The notes below the pieces were generated by a model. It was not told where the DNA came from. It saw only the letters and a program-made list of their open reading frames with translations, and ran no database searches. DNA of 64,000 bases, from assembly GCA_020056965.1 (NCBI GenBank), contig JAGVGT010000080.1, forward strand, positions 1 to 64,000, read 5' to 3'. Shown piece after piece: positions 35,570-44,741 of the stretch. Numbering within the stretch: position 1 is the first letter of the stretch; every line of letters starts with the position of its first letter. A program made the translations under genes and the position numbers. This DNA is from Deltaproteobacteria bacterium. GTDB lineage: Bacteria; Desulfobacterota; Desulfobulbia; Desulfobulbales; JAGXFP01.

Positions 35570-35905
35570 ATGCTGGAAATCCTCAAGACCCTCGGGCTGT
35601 TCGTCCTCACGGCCCTGGCCGAGATCGTGGGCTGCTATCTGCCGTATCTGTGGCTCAAGCAGGGACGTTCCGCCTGGCTTCTCCTCCCGTCGGCAGTCAG
35701 TTTGGCCGCCTTTGCCTGGTTGCTCACGCTTCATCCTAATGCGGCGGGTCGAGTTTATGCGGCCTATGGAGGCGTCTATATCAGTGTTGCGTTGATGTGG
35801 CTCTGGGCGGTTGATTCCATCCGTCCCACCCTGACGGATTGGGTCGGGGTGGGCGTCTGCCTACTGGGCATGGCGATCATCATGTTTGGTTCACGGTATG
35901 CCTGA
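35570..35905 (+). CDS. YnfA/UPF0060-family small membrane protein
   Basis: The 111-residue protein has four hydrophobic helices and the family motifs [32 protein letters not shown] and a final [12 protein letters not shown]. It belongs to the drug/metabolite transporter superfamily as a small efflux-type protein, but substrate is unknown. It begins 6 bp after nifA on the same strand, so it is co-transcribed at least in part. No nif role is established. Confidence 0.85.
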   Translation: MLEILKTLGLFVLTALAEIVGCYLPYLWLKQGRSAWLLLPSAVSLAAFAWLLTLHPNAAGRVYAAYGGVYISVALMWLWAVDSIRPTLTDWVGVGVCLLGMAIIMFGSRYA

Positions 35906-36074
35906 TAAAACTGTGCGGCTGATGGTGCTGACGGCTCACCGCGGTTGGTTTTGCTACCGTTAGGCGGCGCCGGCCGGCCGTTTTGGCTGCGGCGGTCATC
36001 TCGCCTTCTTTTGTCCTTCATTTCAATGCCATTCCCTCCTTGTATTTATCTGGTAGTCTGGATGACGACAATAT

Positions 36075-36090
36075 TGTTATGTATCATACA
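36075..36090. promoter_or_regulatory. NifA upstream activator site of glnK-amtB
   Basis: TGT-N10-ACA (TGT 36075-36077, ACA 36088-36090) lies about 130 bp before the -24 element in the otherwise gene-free 35906-36291 gap. NtrC-type sites are not obvious there. Confidence 0.7.
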
Positions 36091-36186
36091 TTGTCAGCAT
36101 TTTTGTTACTAAAACGTATAAATTCTGGGGTTTTGAAACGGTCTATCCGCGTTTCATTATAATAATAAACACGCTAGATAAGATAG

Positions 36187-36630
<444 letters not shown>

Positions 36631-36658
36631 CGCAAAATATAAGGAGCGAGGTGGAGCC

Positions 36659-38221
36659 ATGAAAAAATTTGTCGCACTTTTAATAGTCATGATGCTGTGC
36701 TGCGGCACGGTAGCCATGGCCGCAGAACCGGTGGGCGACCCCTCCGGCGCCAATACCGGCACCGCCGCCGACGTGATCGGCGTCACCGCCGGTGCCCCCT
36801 CGGCCGATGACATGGCGACCCTGGGTAAGACCGAGCCGCTGGCAGTAAAACTTGCCGATGTGGTTGGTCACAACCGGGTCGCCCTCAACATGGTCTGGAT
36901 GCTGCTCTGTGGCTTCCTTGTCATGTTCATGCAGGCCGGGTTCGCTCTGGCCGAGGGTGGATTCACCAGGGCCAAAAATGCCGGCCACACCATGGCCATG
37001 AACTTCATGATTTACGCCATCGGTATCCTCGGCTACTGGGCTTGCGGCTTTGCCATCCAGATGGGTGGGGTCGGCGGTATCGCCACTCTGGGAGGCGGCG
37101 CGGTCCTGAATAACGAGTTTGCCATTACCCTGTTCGGCAAGAGTTTCGGACTGTTCGGCACCAAGGGCTTCTTCCTGTCGGGCGAGACTTATGATGCGGT
37201 AGTCTTCGGGATCTTCCTCTTCCAGATGGTCTTCATGGATACCACCGCCACCATCCCGACCGGCTCGATGGCCGAACGCTGGACCTTCAAGTCCTTCGTG
37301 TTCTACGGCTTCTTTATCACGGCTCTGGTTTACCCGCTGTACGCCAACTGGGTATGGGGCGGAGGCTGGCTTGCGCAGTTGGGCAAGAACTTCGGACTGG
37401 GCCATGGCCATGTTGACTTCGCCGGCTCTTCTGTAGTGCACATGACCGGCGGCATGGCCGCCCTGGCCGGCGCCATGGTGCTGGGTCCCCGGATCGGCAA
37501 GTTCAAGGCCGACGGCACCCCCAACGCCATTCCTGGTCACCATATCCCCATGGCGCTCACTGGCTGCTTCATCCTGGCCTTCGGCTGGTTCGGCTTCAAT
37601 GCCGGTTCCACCCTGGCCGGCGGCGACCTACGCATGGCGGTTGTAGCCACCAACACCATGCTGGCTTCAGCGGCCGGCGCCTTTGCTGCCATGATCTATA
37701 TGTGGATGCGCTACGGCAAGCCGGACATCTCGATGATTGCCAACGGCTTCCTGGCCGGTCTGGTGGCGGTTACCGCCCCCTGTGCCTTCATCGGCGCCGG
37801 AATGGCGGTAATGATCGGCGCCGTGGCCGGGGTGTTACTCTGCTTCAGTGTCTTCTTTATCGAGCAGAAAATGAAGATTGATGATCCGGTCGGCGCCATC
37901 TCGGTGCATGGCGTTAACGGCGCCTGGGGCGTGCTGGCCCTGGGATTGTTCGCCGACGGTACCTATGGCGAAGGCTTCAATGGGATGCCCGGCACCGTTA
38001 AGGGCTTGTTCTACGGAGATGCTGGCCAGTTCATGGCCCAGATCATCGGCACCGTGACCAACATGATCTTTGTCTTCGGTATCATGTATGTGTTCTTCAA
38101 GGTCCTCAACCGGTTCATCCCGCTCCGCGTTTCCCCGGAGATGGAACTGGAAGGCCTTGACCAGAGTGAAGTGGGCGTCACCGCCTACCCGGAGTTCCAA
38201 CTTAACAAGACCCATCGCTAA
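36659..38221 (+). CDS. amtB: Ammonium transporter AmtB
   Basis: AmtB conducts ammonium across the inner membrane and is shut by GlnK. The 520-residue precursor begins with a signal peptide (MKKFVALLIVMMLCCGTVAM, cleaved near AAEPV), then about eleven helices, FALAEGGFTRAKNAGHT, the first twin His in SSVVHMTGGMAAL and the second in ISVHGVNGAWG. The ATG at 36659 follows GAGGTGGAG; an upstream open frame overlapping glnK is not used. A strong hairpin follows before the porin gene. Confidence 0.95.
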   Translation: MKKFVALLIVMMLCCGTVAMAAEPVGDPSGANTGTAADVIGVTAGAPSADDMATLGKTEPLAVKLADVVGHNRVALNMVWMLLCGFLVMFMQAGFALAEGGFTRAKNAGHTMAMNFMIYAIGILGYWACGFAIQMGGVGGIATLGGGAVLNNEFAITLFGKSFGLFGTKGFFLSGETYDAVVFGIFLFQMVFMDTTATIPTGSMAERWTFKSFVFYGFFITALVYPLYANWVWGGGWLAQLGKNFGLGHGHVDFAGSSVVHMTGGMAALAGAMVLGPRIGKFKADGTPNAIPGHHIPMALTGCFILAFGWFGFNAGSTLAGGDLRMAVVATNTMLASAAGAFAAMIYMWMRYGKPDISMIANGFLAGLVAVTAPCAFIGAGMAVMIGAVAGVLLCFSVFFIEQKMKIDDPVGAISVHGVNGAWGVLALGLFADGTYGEGFNGMPGTVKGLFYGDAGQFMAQIIGTVTNMIFVFGIMYVFFKVLNRFIPLRVSPEMELEGLDQSEVGVTAYPEFQLNKTHR

Positions 38222-38230
38222 AGAGATCCC

Positions 38231-38254
38231 CCGGGGCGGCGTCGGCCGCCCCGG
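38231..38254 (+). terminator. Hairpin between amtB and the porin gene
   Basis: Perfect 10-base arms CCGGGGCGGC and GCCGCCCCGG around GTCG, with no T-run. It probably acts as an mRNA-stabilising or attenuating structure, giving less porin than AmtB, rather than as a full terminator. Confidence 0.65.
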
Positions 38255-38289
38255 CCAACACCTATAAAAGACAAGCAAGGAGCGAAACC

Positions 38290-39057
38290 ATGAAAAGCAC
38301 CACCAAGAAGCTCACCCTGGCCCTACTCGGAACCGCCTGCACCCTGTTCATGGCCACCACTGCCATGGCCGAAGAGGCTAAGCCCAAGGCCGACCTGACC
38401 ACCGGCTTTTACAGCCAGTACGTCTGGCGCGGTTTTGCTTACAGCCGCGACAGCCTGATAATTCAGCCCTCGATGACCATCTCTCACAAAGGCGCCGCGA
38501 TCAACCTCTGGGGCAACCTTGATACCGATCAGTATACGGTCGATCCGGAGGACAGCGAGACCAGTAACTTTAACGAGACCGATCTGACCCTGTCATACAG
38601 CGGCTCGGCCGGTAAGATCGGCTACAGCGGCGGTTACATTCTTTACAGTGTGGAAGGTTTGAAGGACACCCAGGAGGTGTATGCCACCGTCAGTGTCGAT
38701 ACCATTCTGGCCCCCAATCTGACCGTGTACAAGGAGATCACCGGTCTGCAGGGCTGGTATGCCAAGGCGGCGGTCAGCCACACCCTGGAGCTGACCAAGG
38801 AGATCAAGCTGGCCCTGGGCGCCAGTATCGGCTACCTGGACGACGAAGCGGATTACAGTGAGCTGCATGACGGCGTACTCTCCGCCTCGCTGGCGATCCC
38901 GGTGGCCGAGTACCTGACGGTCAGCCCCCAGTTGTACTATTCCTTCCCGCTCAGTTCCAAGGCCAAGGACTTCCTCAAGAATGCCAACAGCGGCACAATC
39001 GACAAGGCCAAGGCCGACTTCGTTTACGGCGGCCTGGCTGTGAATCTGGCCTTCTAA
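38290..39057 (+). CDS. Outer-membrane porin-like protein, TorF (Gcw_chp) family
   Basis: The 255-residue precursor has a signal peptide (MKSTTKKLTLALLGTACTLF, cut after AMA) and alternating amphipathic strands typical of a beta-barrel, with the TorF opening LTTGFYSQYVWRGFAYS and a terminal Phe (AVNLAF), the outer-membrane assembly signal. Its cargo is unknown; co-transcription with glnK-amtB suggests passage of ammonium or another nitrogen compound. AAGGAG precedes the ATG. A hairpin follows at 39145-39172. Confidence 0.82.
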   Translation: MKSTTKKLTLALLGTACTLFMATTAMAEEAKPKADLTTGFYSQYVWRGFAYSRDSLIIQPSMTISHKGAAINLWGNLDTDQYTVDPEDSETSNFNETDLTLSYSGSAGKIGYSGGYILYSVEGLKDTQEVYATVSVDTILAPNLTVYKEITGLQGWYAKAAVSHTLELTKEIKLALGASIGYLDDEADYSELHDGVLSASLAIPVAEYLTVSPQLYYSFPLSSKAKDFLKNANSGTIDKAKADFVYGGLAVNLAF

Positions 39058-39144
39058 TACCCGGCACCTCGGGAATCCGCCTTTCCTCGCCTGGGTGGAT
39101 TCCCAAAAGGGCTCTCCTGTTGCGGTGAGGGTCCTGAAGATAGG

Positions 39145-39172
39145 GGGCCGGCGCAAGCCGGTCCCCTGCTTC
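39145..39172 (+). terminator. Hairpin downstream of the porin gene
   Basis: GGGGCCGGC and GCCGGTCCCC pair around GCAA with one bulged base. A second hairpin (GGGAATCCGCC to GGTGGATTCCC) lies just upstream at about 39072-39105. Together they probably end the glnK-amtB-porin transcript. The rest of the gap to 39476 shows no gene. Confidence 0.5.
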
Positions 39173-39476
39173 GAATGAAAACCGCGCTGAATAACCCGCC
39201 TACTCAAACTGGACCGTTCCGGTTCAGACCCGCTGTCATGCCACGATAGGCCTAAAATAAGATTCTGGGTTATTTTAGTTTCAAGCCATATCGTAAAATA
39301 AACACCTCCTGCGGCGCATTGGAAATGCAGATGCGCAGCCATAAAACAATTTACCTCCCCCTCCATCAGATTATTTTTACCATAGGACACTATTTGTCCC
39401 AGGGTGCCTTGTATATTAAAAGAAAAAGACACCACAAATGATCTCTGCCAAGGCCACAAACCCAAGGGAGGGCGCC

Positions 39477-42400
39477 ATGCAATCTCAACCCGACATCATT
39501 CCGCGTGCATCTGACGGCAATCCGCTATTTTCCGCCTTCGGCATTGACCTCGGCACCACCAACTCGGCCATTGCCGCCCTGGCTTGGAACCCCTTGCAAC
39601 GCAGCACCGTCCTGGCTGAGTGCCTGGCCATCCAGCAGACTCTGCCAGACGGCAAGTTCGTCTCGTCCACCAATATTCCCTCGGTGGTCGCCATCAAGCA
39701 GAGCGACGTTTTGATCGGCGAGGGTGCCAAGTGGTTGAAGGCCAGGAATGGATACCAGCCGTGGCGGAACCTGTTTTTTGAGTGCAAGAACGACATCGGC
39801 GTCCGGCGCACCTATCACGAGGCCCCGGCGGGATTTCGTACAGCCCGGGAAATCTCCGCGACGATCCTGGAATTTCTGATGAAGCAGGCCAGTGGCTTGC
39901 CCCCGCCATGGAGCCAGCAGGTGGTGGTGACGGTGCCGGCCTCCTTCAGTGCCGCCCAGCGCCGCGAAACGATTTCGGCGGCCCAGGCAGCGGGGATTTC
40001 CTGCCGGGAGGGGATGCTGCTGGACGAACCGGTGGCGGCCTTCATCGACTACATCATAACCAATGCCGATCGGCTCGACCTGGCGCCGGGTCAGGAGAAA
40101 CGGCTGCTGGTCTTCGACTTCGGGGGCGGCACCAGCGATGTGGCCATCTTCACCATCACCGATCAAGGCGAAGACAACCCCATCCAGATCGCCCCCCTGG
40201 CGGTTTCCCGCTACTACCAGATCGGCGGCGGTGACATTGACCGGGCCATAGTTCATAAGGTGCTGATTCCCCAGCTTGTCGAGCAGAACGGTCTGGCCCG
40301 CTACACCCTTGGCTTCCAGGAGAAGAAGCGGCTGGAGGCGCCGCTCTCCGAGTTGGCGGAGTTTCTGAAGATTCGCTTGTGCAATGCGGTCATGGCAACC
40401 CGGGCGCGAGGGGGCAGCAAAGAGGAAGTAGCTGAACTTTCAGTGGCAATCGTGGGGGAGTTCACCTACCGGACCGGCAATCAAGAATTGCATTTCCACG
40501 ACCCTGTTCTCAACATGGCCGATTTCGCGGAGGCGTTGAAGCCTTTTCTTGACCTGGATTTGCTCTATCCCAAGGAAGATGAGTATATCAAAACCAACTC
40601 TATCTTTGCCCCCCTGATGAATACCCTGAAACAATGTCGGCTCGATTTTGACGACATCGATTACCTCCTGATGGTGGGCGGCAGTAGTCTCATTCCGCAG
40701 GTGGTCGATCTTTTCGTCGAAATCTTTTCGGAGAGCAAAATTCTCACCTACAAAAATCCAGTCGAAATGATCGGGGCGGTGGCGCGGGGAGCCGCTTATC
40801 AAGCTTTGTCTCTGCTTCATCACGGCAAGGGCATCATGGAAACGGTCTGCCATGATCGGATACTGGTGCGGACCGAGGGCAGCGGGGTGGAGCTGATCCC
40901 CCGGGGCGCCTCCTTGCCCTATCCTGCCGAAGGTTTCGCCGCCTGTCGAACCTTGGCCTTGCCCGAAACCTCCATTACGGGCACCCCGGTCAGAGTCGAG
41001 ATTGAAGGCGGCAGCGGCAAGCTGCTGTTCAGTTCAATCTGGGAGATCGAGCAACCGGTTCGGCGCGGTGAACCGCTCCTGCTGGAATACCGGATGGATG
41101 GTGACCAGGTTCTGCATCTGCGCTTGGCCGGCGCCACCCAGGAGCTGCCGGAGTTTGGCTGTCTCATCGAACACCCCATTACAGTCGTCCACAACAGCAA
41201 CGACCGGAAGAACAAAATCCTGGAGCTGGAAGAGAATCTGCGACTGGAGGTGTTCTCCCCCGAAGAGGAGGCGGTCAAGATCCTTGAGCTGGCGCAACAT
41301 TGCACCGCTCTGGGGCAGAACGAAAAGGCCTTGGGGCTGATGAGCAGCGCCCTCAGTAAAAAGGGGCCGGACCTGAATATCCTTAATTACATGGGCATCT
41401 GTTGTAAAAACCTGGGTGATGACGAGCGGGCCGAGAAGCTCTATCGGGAGGCGGCCTCGGTGGCACCGCGAAGCAGCACGCCGTTGTTCAACCTGGCCCT
41501 GATGCAGTTCCGGCAGGGACAATATGAGCAAGGCCTGAGTACCTTGGATGAGGCCATTGCCCGCAATCCAGAACCAGCCTACTACGTTCTGCGGGCAGAA
41601 ATGCTAGAGAAACTGGCGCGGGCGCCGGCCGAAAAGGCGGAAGCCCTGGAAACCGCCATTTCCGGCTTGGCCGGCTCGCTCCCGCAATTGAGCTCCTGGG
41701 AGCTGTTCTGGCTCGGCAAGGGGGCGGATATGCGGGGCGACTCGGAGCTGCTGAGCCGCTTGGATGTTGAGCAAACGCGGCGTGACGCCGGAGAAGTTGA
41801 GAACAGTCAGGGGAAGCTGCCGATTGTCTGCCAGGATTTAGTGTTATTCGGCAAGGATGACGGCTCAAGCCGCGAGATTCGGTCGGCCACGGTTCTGCTG
41901 GTGGAGGACGAGCCAATCTTGTTGGTCAGCCTGGTCGAAATGCTCCCAGATTTTGAACTGCAAGAGCATTGCTTCCTAACCGCTCCGAATGGTGAAGCTG
42001 CCTTGGAAATTATCAGGGCCGGAGGAGTTGACCTGGTTTGCACCAACCTCAACATGCCAAGGTTGGACGGCTTCGAGTTGATGGAACATCTCCGAAATGA
42101 GTTCCCCAACATCCCCTATATGGCCTTTAGCGGTTTCGGTGTCCCGGACATGGCGAAAAAAGTCATGAAACAAGGGGCCTATGCTTTCCTGGAGAAGCCT
42201 TTTGACATTGAAGTTTTCGCGGAAAAAGTAAAATACGGCCTGTTGCAGATTGGGCCAAAGCGCAAAGATATTTTAACATTAGCAGAATACTTGGGCGCCC
42301 GCCCCCCTGCAGATGATGAATACTGGCATGATGTCATATATGACATGGGCATAGCAATGGATCTACGAGATGGTTGCTTTGGCAACCTCACTGAAGGGGA

Positions 42401-42533
42401 TCCAGAAAAATGTATTGCTTATCACTTAATGGGGACTGATTGGGGGGAAGAGGTGTGGGCAAAATTAAGAATAGAAAGACCAGAACTATTTAATAAACCA
42501 GGACTCCCCCCGAGTTCGAGAAAGGCACAATGA
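39477..42533 (+). CDS. Hsp70-like ATPase fused to TPR repeats and a pseudo-receiver domain
   Basis: The 1018-residue protein starts with an Hsp70 nucleotide-binding domain: FGIDLGTTNSAIA (phosphate 1), LLVFDFGGGTSDVAI (phosphate 2) and LLMVGGSSLIPQV (adenosine). A divergent substrate-binding-like beta region follows (about 470-570), then TPR helices (about 590-740) and a receiver domain (about 800-915). In the receiver the phosphoacceptor aspartate is Asn857 (TNLNMPRLDG), although the acidic pair in LLVEDEP and the lysine in FLEKPF remain. A C-terminal ~90-residue domain is unknown. The ATG at 39477 has GGGAGGG five bases upstream. A terminator follows. Function unknown; probably a chaperone-like signalling ATPase. 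Confidence 0.88.
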   Translation: MQSQPDIIPRASDGNPLFSAFGIDLGTTNSAIAALAWNPLQRSTVLAECLAIQQTLPDGKFVSSTNIPSVVAIKQSDVLIGEGAKWLKARNGYQPWRNLFFECKNDIGVRRTYHEAPAGFRTAREISATILEFLMKQASGLPPPWSQQVVVTVPASFSAAQRRETISAAQAAGISCREGMLLDEPVAAFIDYIITNADRLDLAPGQEKRLLVFDFGGGTSDVAIFTITDQGEDNPIQIAPLAVSRYYQIGGGDIDRAIVHKVLIPQLVEQNGLARYTLGFQEKKRLEAPLSELAEFLKIRLCNAVMATRARGGSKEEVAELSVAIVGEFTYRTGNQELHFHDPVLNMADFAEALKPFLDLDLLYPKEDEYIKTNSIFAPLMNTLKQCRLDFDDIDYLLMVGGSSLIPQVVDLFVEIFSESKILTYKNPVEMIGAVARGAAYQALSLLHHGKGIMETVCHDRILVRTEGSGVELIPRGASLPYPAEGFAACRTLALPETSITGTPVRVEIEGGSGKLLFSSIWEIEQPVRRGEPLLLEYRMDGDQVLHLRLAGATQELPEFGCLIEHPITVVHNSNDRKNKILELEENLRLEVFSPEEEAVKILELAQHCTALGQNEKALGLMSSALSKKGPDLNILNYMGICCKNLGDDERAEKLYREAASVAPRSSTPLFNLALMQFRQGQYEQGLSTLDEAIARNPEPAYYVLRAEMLEKLARAPAEKAEALETAISGLAGSLPQLSSWELFWLGKGADMRGDSELLSRLDVEQTRRDAGEVENSQGKLPIVCQDLVLFGKDDGSSREIRSATVLLVEDEPILLVSLVEMLPDFELQEHCFLTAPNGEAALEIIRAGGVDLVCTNLNMPRLDGFELMEHLRNEFPNIPYMAFSGFGVPDMAKKVMKQGAYAFLEKPFDIEVFAEKVKYGLLQIGPKRKDILTLAEYLGARPPADDEYWHDVIYDMGIAMDLRDGCFGNLTEGDPEKCIAYHLMGTDWGEEVWAKLRIERPELFNKPGLPPSSRKAQ

Positions 42534-42725
42534 ATCAACCGATTCAAGAGATATGTTTACTTTCTACCGACGGTTTTCACCAAAAGCCAAAAGCGGACTC
42601 GTCGTCAATGAAGACGGGTTAACGCCGCCCGCGTCTAAACCGTGATCATCCGACCTCACCCGACCAAATGAAAAGGATGGTGGTGGTTCCTCTACCAACC
42701 AAACTGAAAGCAACTTGTCATTCAG

Positions 42726-42754
42726 GCCCTACCGGGAAACAGGTGGGCTTTTTT
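42726..42754 (+). terminator. Rho-independent terminator after the Hsp70-like gene
   Basis: GCCCTACC and GGTGGGC pair around an 8-base loop and are followed by six T residues (42749-42754). The rest of the 42534-42868 gap holds nothing else convincing. Confidence 0.6.
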
Positions 42755-42868
42755 ATTTCCAAGTGGCGTGGTAGTGCTTTTAGTCGTTTTAGGGTTGTGG
42801 GTTTTTTTGTTGGGTGGCGGCAGAAGTTGATAAAAAAGCACGTAAAAACATGATGTTATGGCAGTAGC

Positions 42869-42960
42869 TGGCGGAGAGGGTGGGATTCGAACCCACGTGT
42901 CGAGATTAATCGACAACCCGATTTCGAGTCGGGCCCGTTACGGCCACTTCGGTACCTCTC
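42869..42960 (-). tRNA. tRNA-Ser (anticodon CGA)
   Basis: On the minus strand, acceptor stem GGAGAGG/CCTCTCC, anticodon stem CCCGA/TCGGG with loop CTCGAAA (anticodon CGA, reads UCG), a long variable arm with GTCGA to TCGAC pairing, a TTCGAATCC T-loop and encoded CCA at 42871-42869. The 92-nt length with long variable arm is as expected for serine tRNA. Confidence 0.96.
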
Positions 42961-42991
42961 CGTTTGAGCAAACAATTCGATATGTTAATAA

Positions 42992-43027
42992 ACAACAGCC
43001 GCCCTGGTGAATCAAGGCGGCTGTTGT
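42992..43027 (-). terminator. Terminator of ctpA
   Basis: Perfect 12-base arms ACAACAGCCGCC and GGCGGCTGTTGT with a 12-base loop, followed on the minus strand by TTATTAA. It separates the ctpA transcript from tRNA-Ser. Confidence 0.7.
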
Positions 43028-43057
43028 CGTTTGGTGCGTACCTGTTCGGGCCCGTGC

Positions 43058-44548
43058 CTACTTCTCGGCCGGGGCAGGGGTGGCAGTAACTGGGGCGGCG
43101 ACTTCGGGAGCCTTGAGGCCGCCCAGCTTGAACTCGGAATAGACGGTGACGCCTTTCAGGATCATCAGGGCGGTGCGCAACTGGTTGTCCTTGGCCAGCC
43201 GTTCCTTGATCTCCTTGGCTTCATCCTCGGCCTTTTCCAGGGCAGTCTTTTCCTTCTGCGGTTTTACTTCCGCGCCGGGCTTGTCTTTTTCCTTATCCTT
43301 CATTTTGTCCGCCGGCTCGGTGACGCTGTCTCCGTCATCGGGTTCGCCCACATCGGTGATGTGGTGCTTGAGATCTTTCTCTCGCAGGAACTGGGGCTTG
43401 CTGTCTTTTTTCTTCACTGGCTCGGCGGGGGCCTCTTGGGGTAGAGGTTCCACTATGATGTCGGGCTCGATGCCCTTGGCCTGGATCGACCGGCCGCTGG
43501 GGGTGTAGTAGCGGGCGGTGGTCAACCTCAACCCGGCCCCGTTGGACATAGGGATGATGGTCTGGACCGAACCCTTGCCGAAGGTCTGGGTGCCGACGAT
43601 CAGGGCCTTCTTGTGGTCCTGCAGGGCGCCGGCGACGATCTCCGAGGCGCTGGCGCTGCCTTCGTTGACCAAAACCACGATGGGATATTCATGCTTATCG
43701 TTGTCGGGCCGGGCCGTGTATTCGGTATTTTGCTCCTTGACCCGTCCCTTGGTGGAGACAATCAGGCCGTCTTCAATGAAGATATCGGAGATCTTGACCG
43801 ACTGGGCCAGCAAGCCGCCGGGGTTGTTGCGCAGGTCGATGACCAGACCGCGGATTCGGCCCCGCTCGGAAAGCTCCTTTAACGCCTCCTTGAAGTCCTT
43901 GGTGGTGTTTTCCTGGAAGTTGGTAACTCGCAGGTAAATGTAGCCCGGCTCAAGAATCTTGGACTTGACGCTGTGCAGCGGGATGACATCGCGGACGATG
44001 GTGAATTCCTGCATCTCACTCCAGCCTTCGCGGTGCACGGAGATGATCACCGAGGTGCCCTTGGGGCCGCGCAACTTCTTGACCGCCTCCATCAGGGTCA
44101 TATCCTTGGTCAGTTCCTTGCCGATCCGGAGAATCTTATCGCCGGCCTTCAGGCCGGCCTTGTCGCCGGGGGTGCCTTCGATGGGGGAAACCACGGTCAG
44201 CACCGAATCCTTAATGGTGATTTCGATGCCGATCCCGTCAAAACTGCCCTTGGTCTCCATCTTCAATTCCTTGAAGTCGTCGGGCTTCAGGTAGGAAGAA
44301 TGGGGATCCAGAGAGGTTAGCATGCCTTTGATCGCACCCTGCAGAACCTCGTTGGTATCGACGTCTTCAACGTAGTTCTTCTGGATCAGGCTGAGGACGT
44401 TGGAAAAGACCTCTAAGCTCTTGTAAGTATCGGTGGAGCTGGCAGAGGCCCCCCGGTCCTGGGCTACCACCGTCAGGGCTAGAACGAAGGCAGCGGCCAG
44501 CAAGGGCAGGAGATATTTGCGGAAGGCGGAGGGGCGGCGGTTTTTCAT
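43058..44548 (-). CDS. ctpA: Carboxyl-terminal processing protease CtpA (S41 family)
   Basis: CtpA is a periplasmic serine protease that trims or degrades envelope proteins. The 496-residue precursor has a signal anchor (about 11-30), a PDZ domain (about 100-185, GSFDGIGIEITI) and a protease domain with VIDLRNNPGG, the catalytic serine in NEGSASASE and the lysine in TQTFGKGSVQ. A charged Lys/Glu/Pro tail (about 395-470) may be a coiled coil. It follows envC on the same strand, a common order with ftsEX in this group. Confidence 0.94.
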   Translation of the reverse strand: MKNRRPSAFRKYLLPLLAAAFVLALTVVAQDRGASASSTDTYKSLEVFSNVLSLIQKNYVEDVDTNEVLQGAIKGMLTSLDPHSSYLKPDDFKELKMETKGSFDGIGIEITIKDSVLTVVSPIEGTPGDKAGLKAGDKILRIGKELTKDMTLMEAVKKLRGPKGTSVIISVHREGWSEMQEFTIVRDVIPLHSVKSKILEPGYIYLRVTNFQENTTKDFKEALKELSERGRIRGLVIDLRNNPGGLLAQSVKISDIFIEDGLIVSTKGRVKEQNTEYTARPDNDKHEYPIVVLVNEGSASASEIVAGALQDHKKALIVGTQTFGKGSVQTIIPMSNGAGLRLTTARYYTPSGRSIQAKGIEPDIIVEPLPQEAPAEPVKKKDSKPQFLREKDLKHHITDVGEPDDGDSVTEPADKMKDKEKDKPGAEVKPQKEKTALEKAEDEAKEIKERLAKDNQLRTALMILKGVTVYSEFKLGGLKAPEVAAPVTATPAPAEK

Positions 44549-44741
44549 GGGTGTAATCCTGTTAAGAAAATTCCTTAATGCCGGGGCGTCAGATTATCTG
44601 GCTGGGGCGGCCAGCGGTGGTCAGCAGTGGTCATAGCAGGGGAGTCATCCGGGGCCGTTGCCAAGCAGACAAGGACACCCAGATTTTACCTCTATCCCTG
44701 CGAAAATCAGTTAATCTAGCACGTTGGCGGCCGAGGGACAA

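Noticed and set aside
42668-42853. 61-codon frame between the Hsp70-like gene and tRNA-Ser
   Set aside because: It runs through a terminator hairpin and T-run and has no ribosome site or family match.
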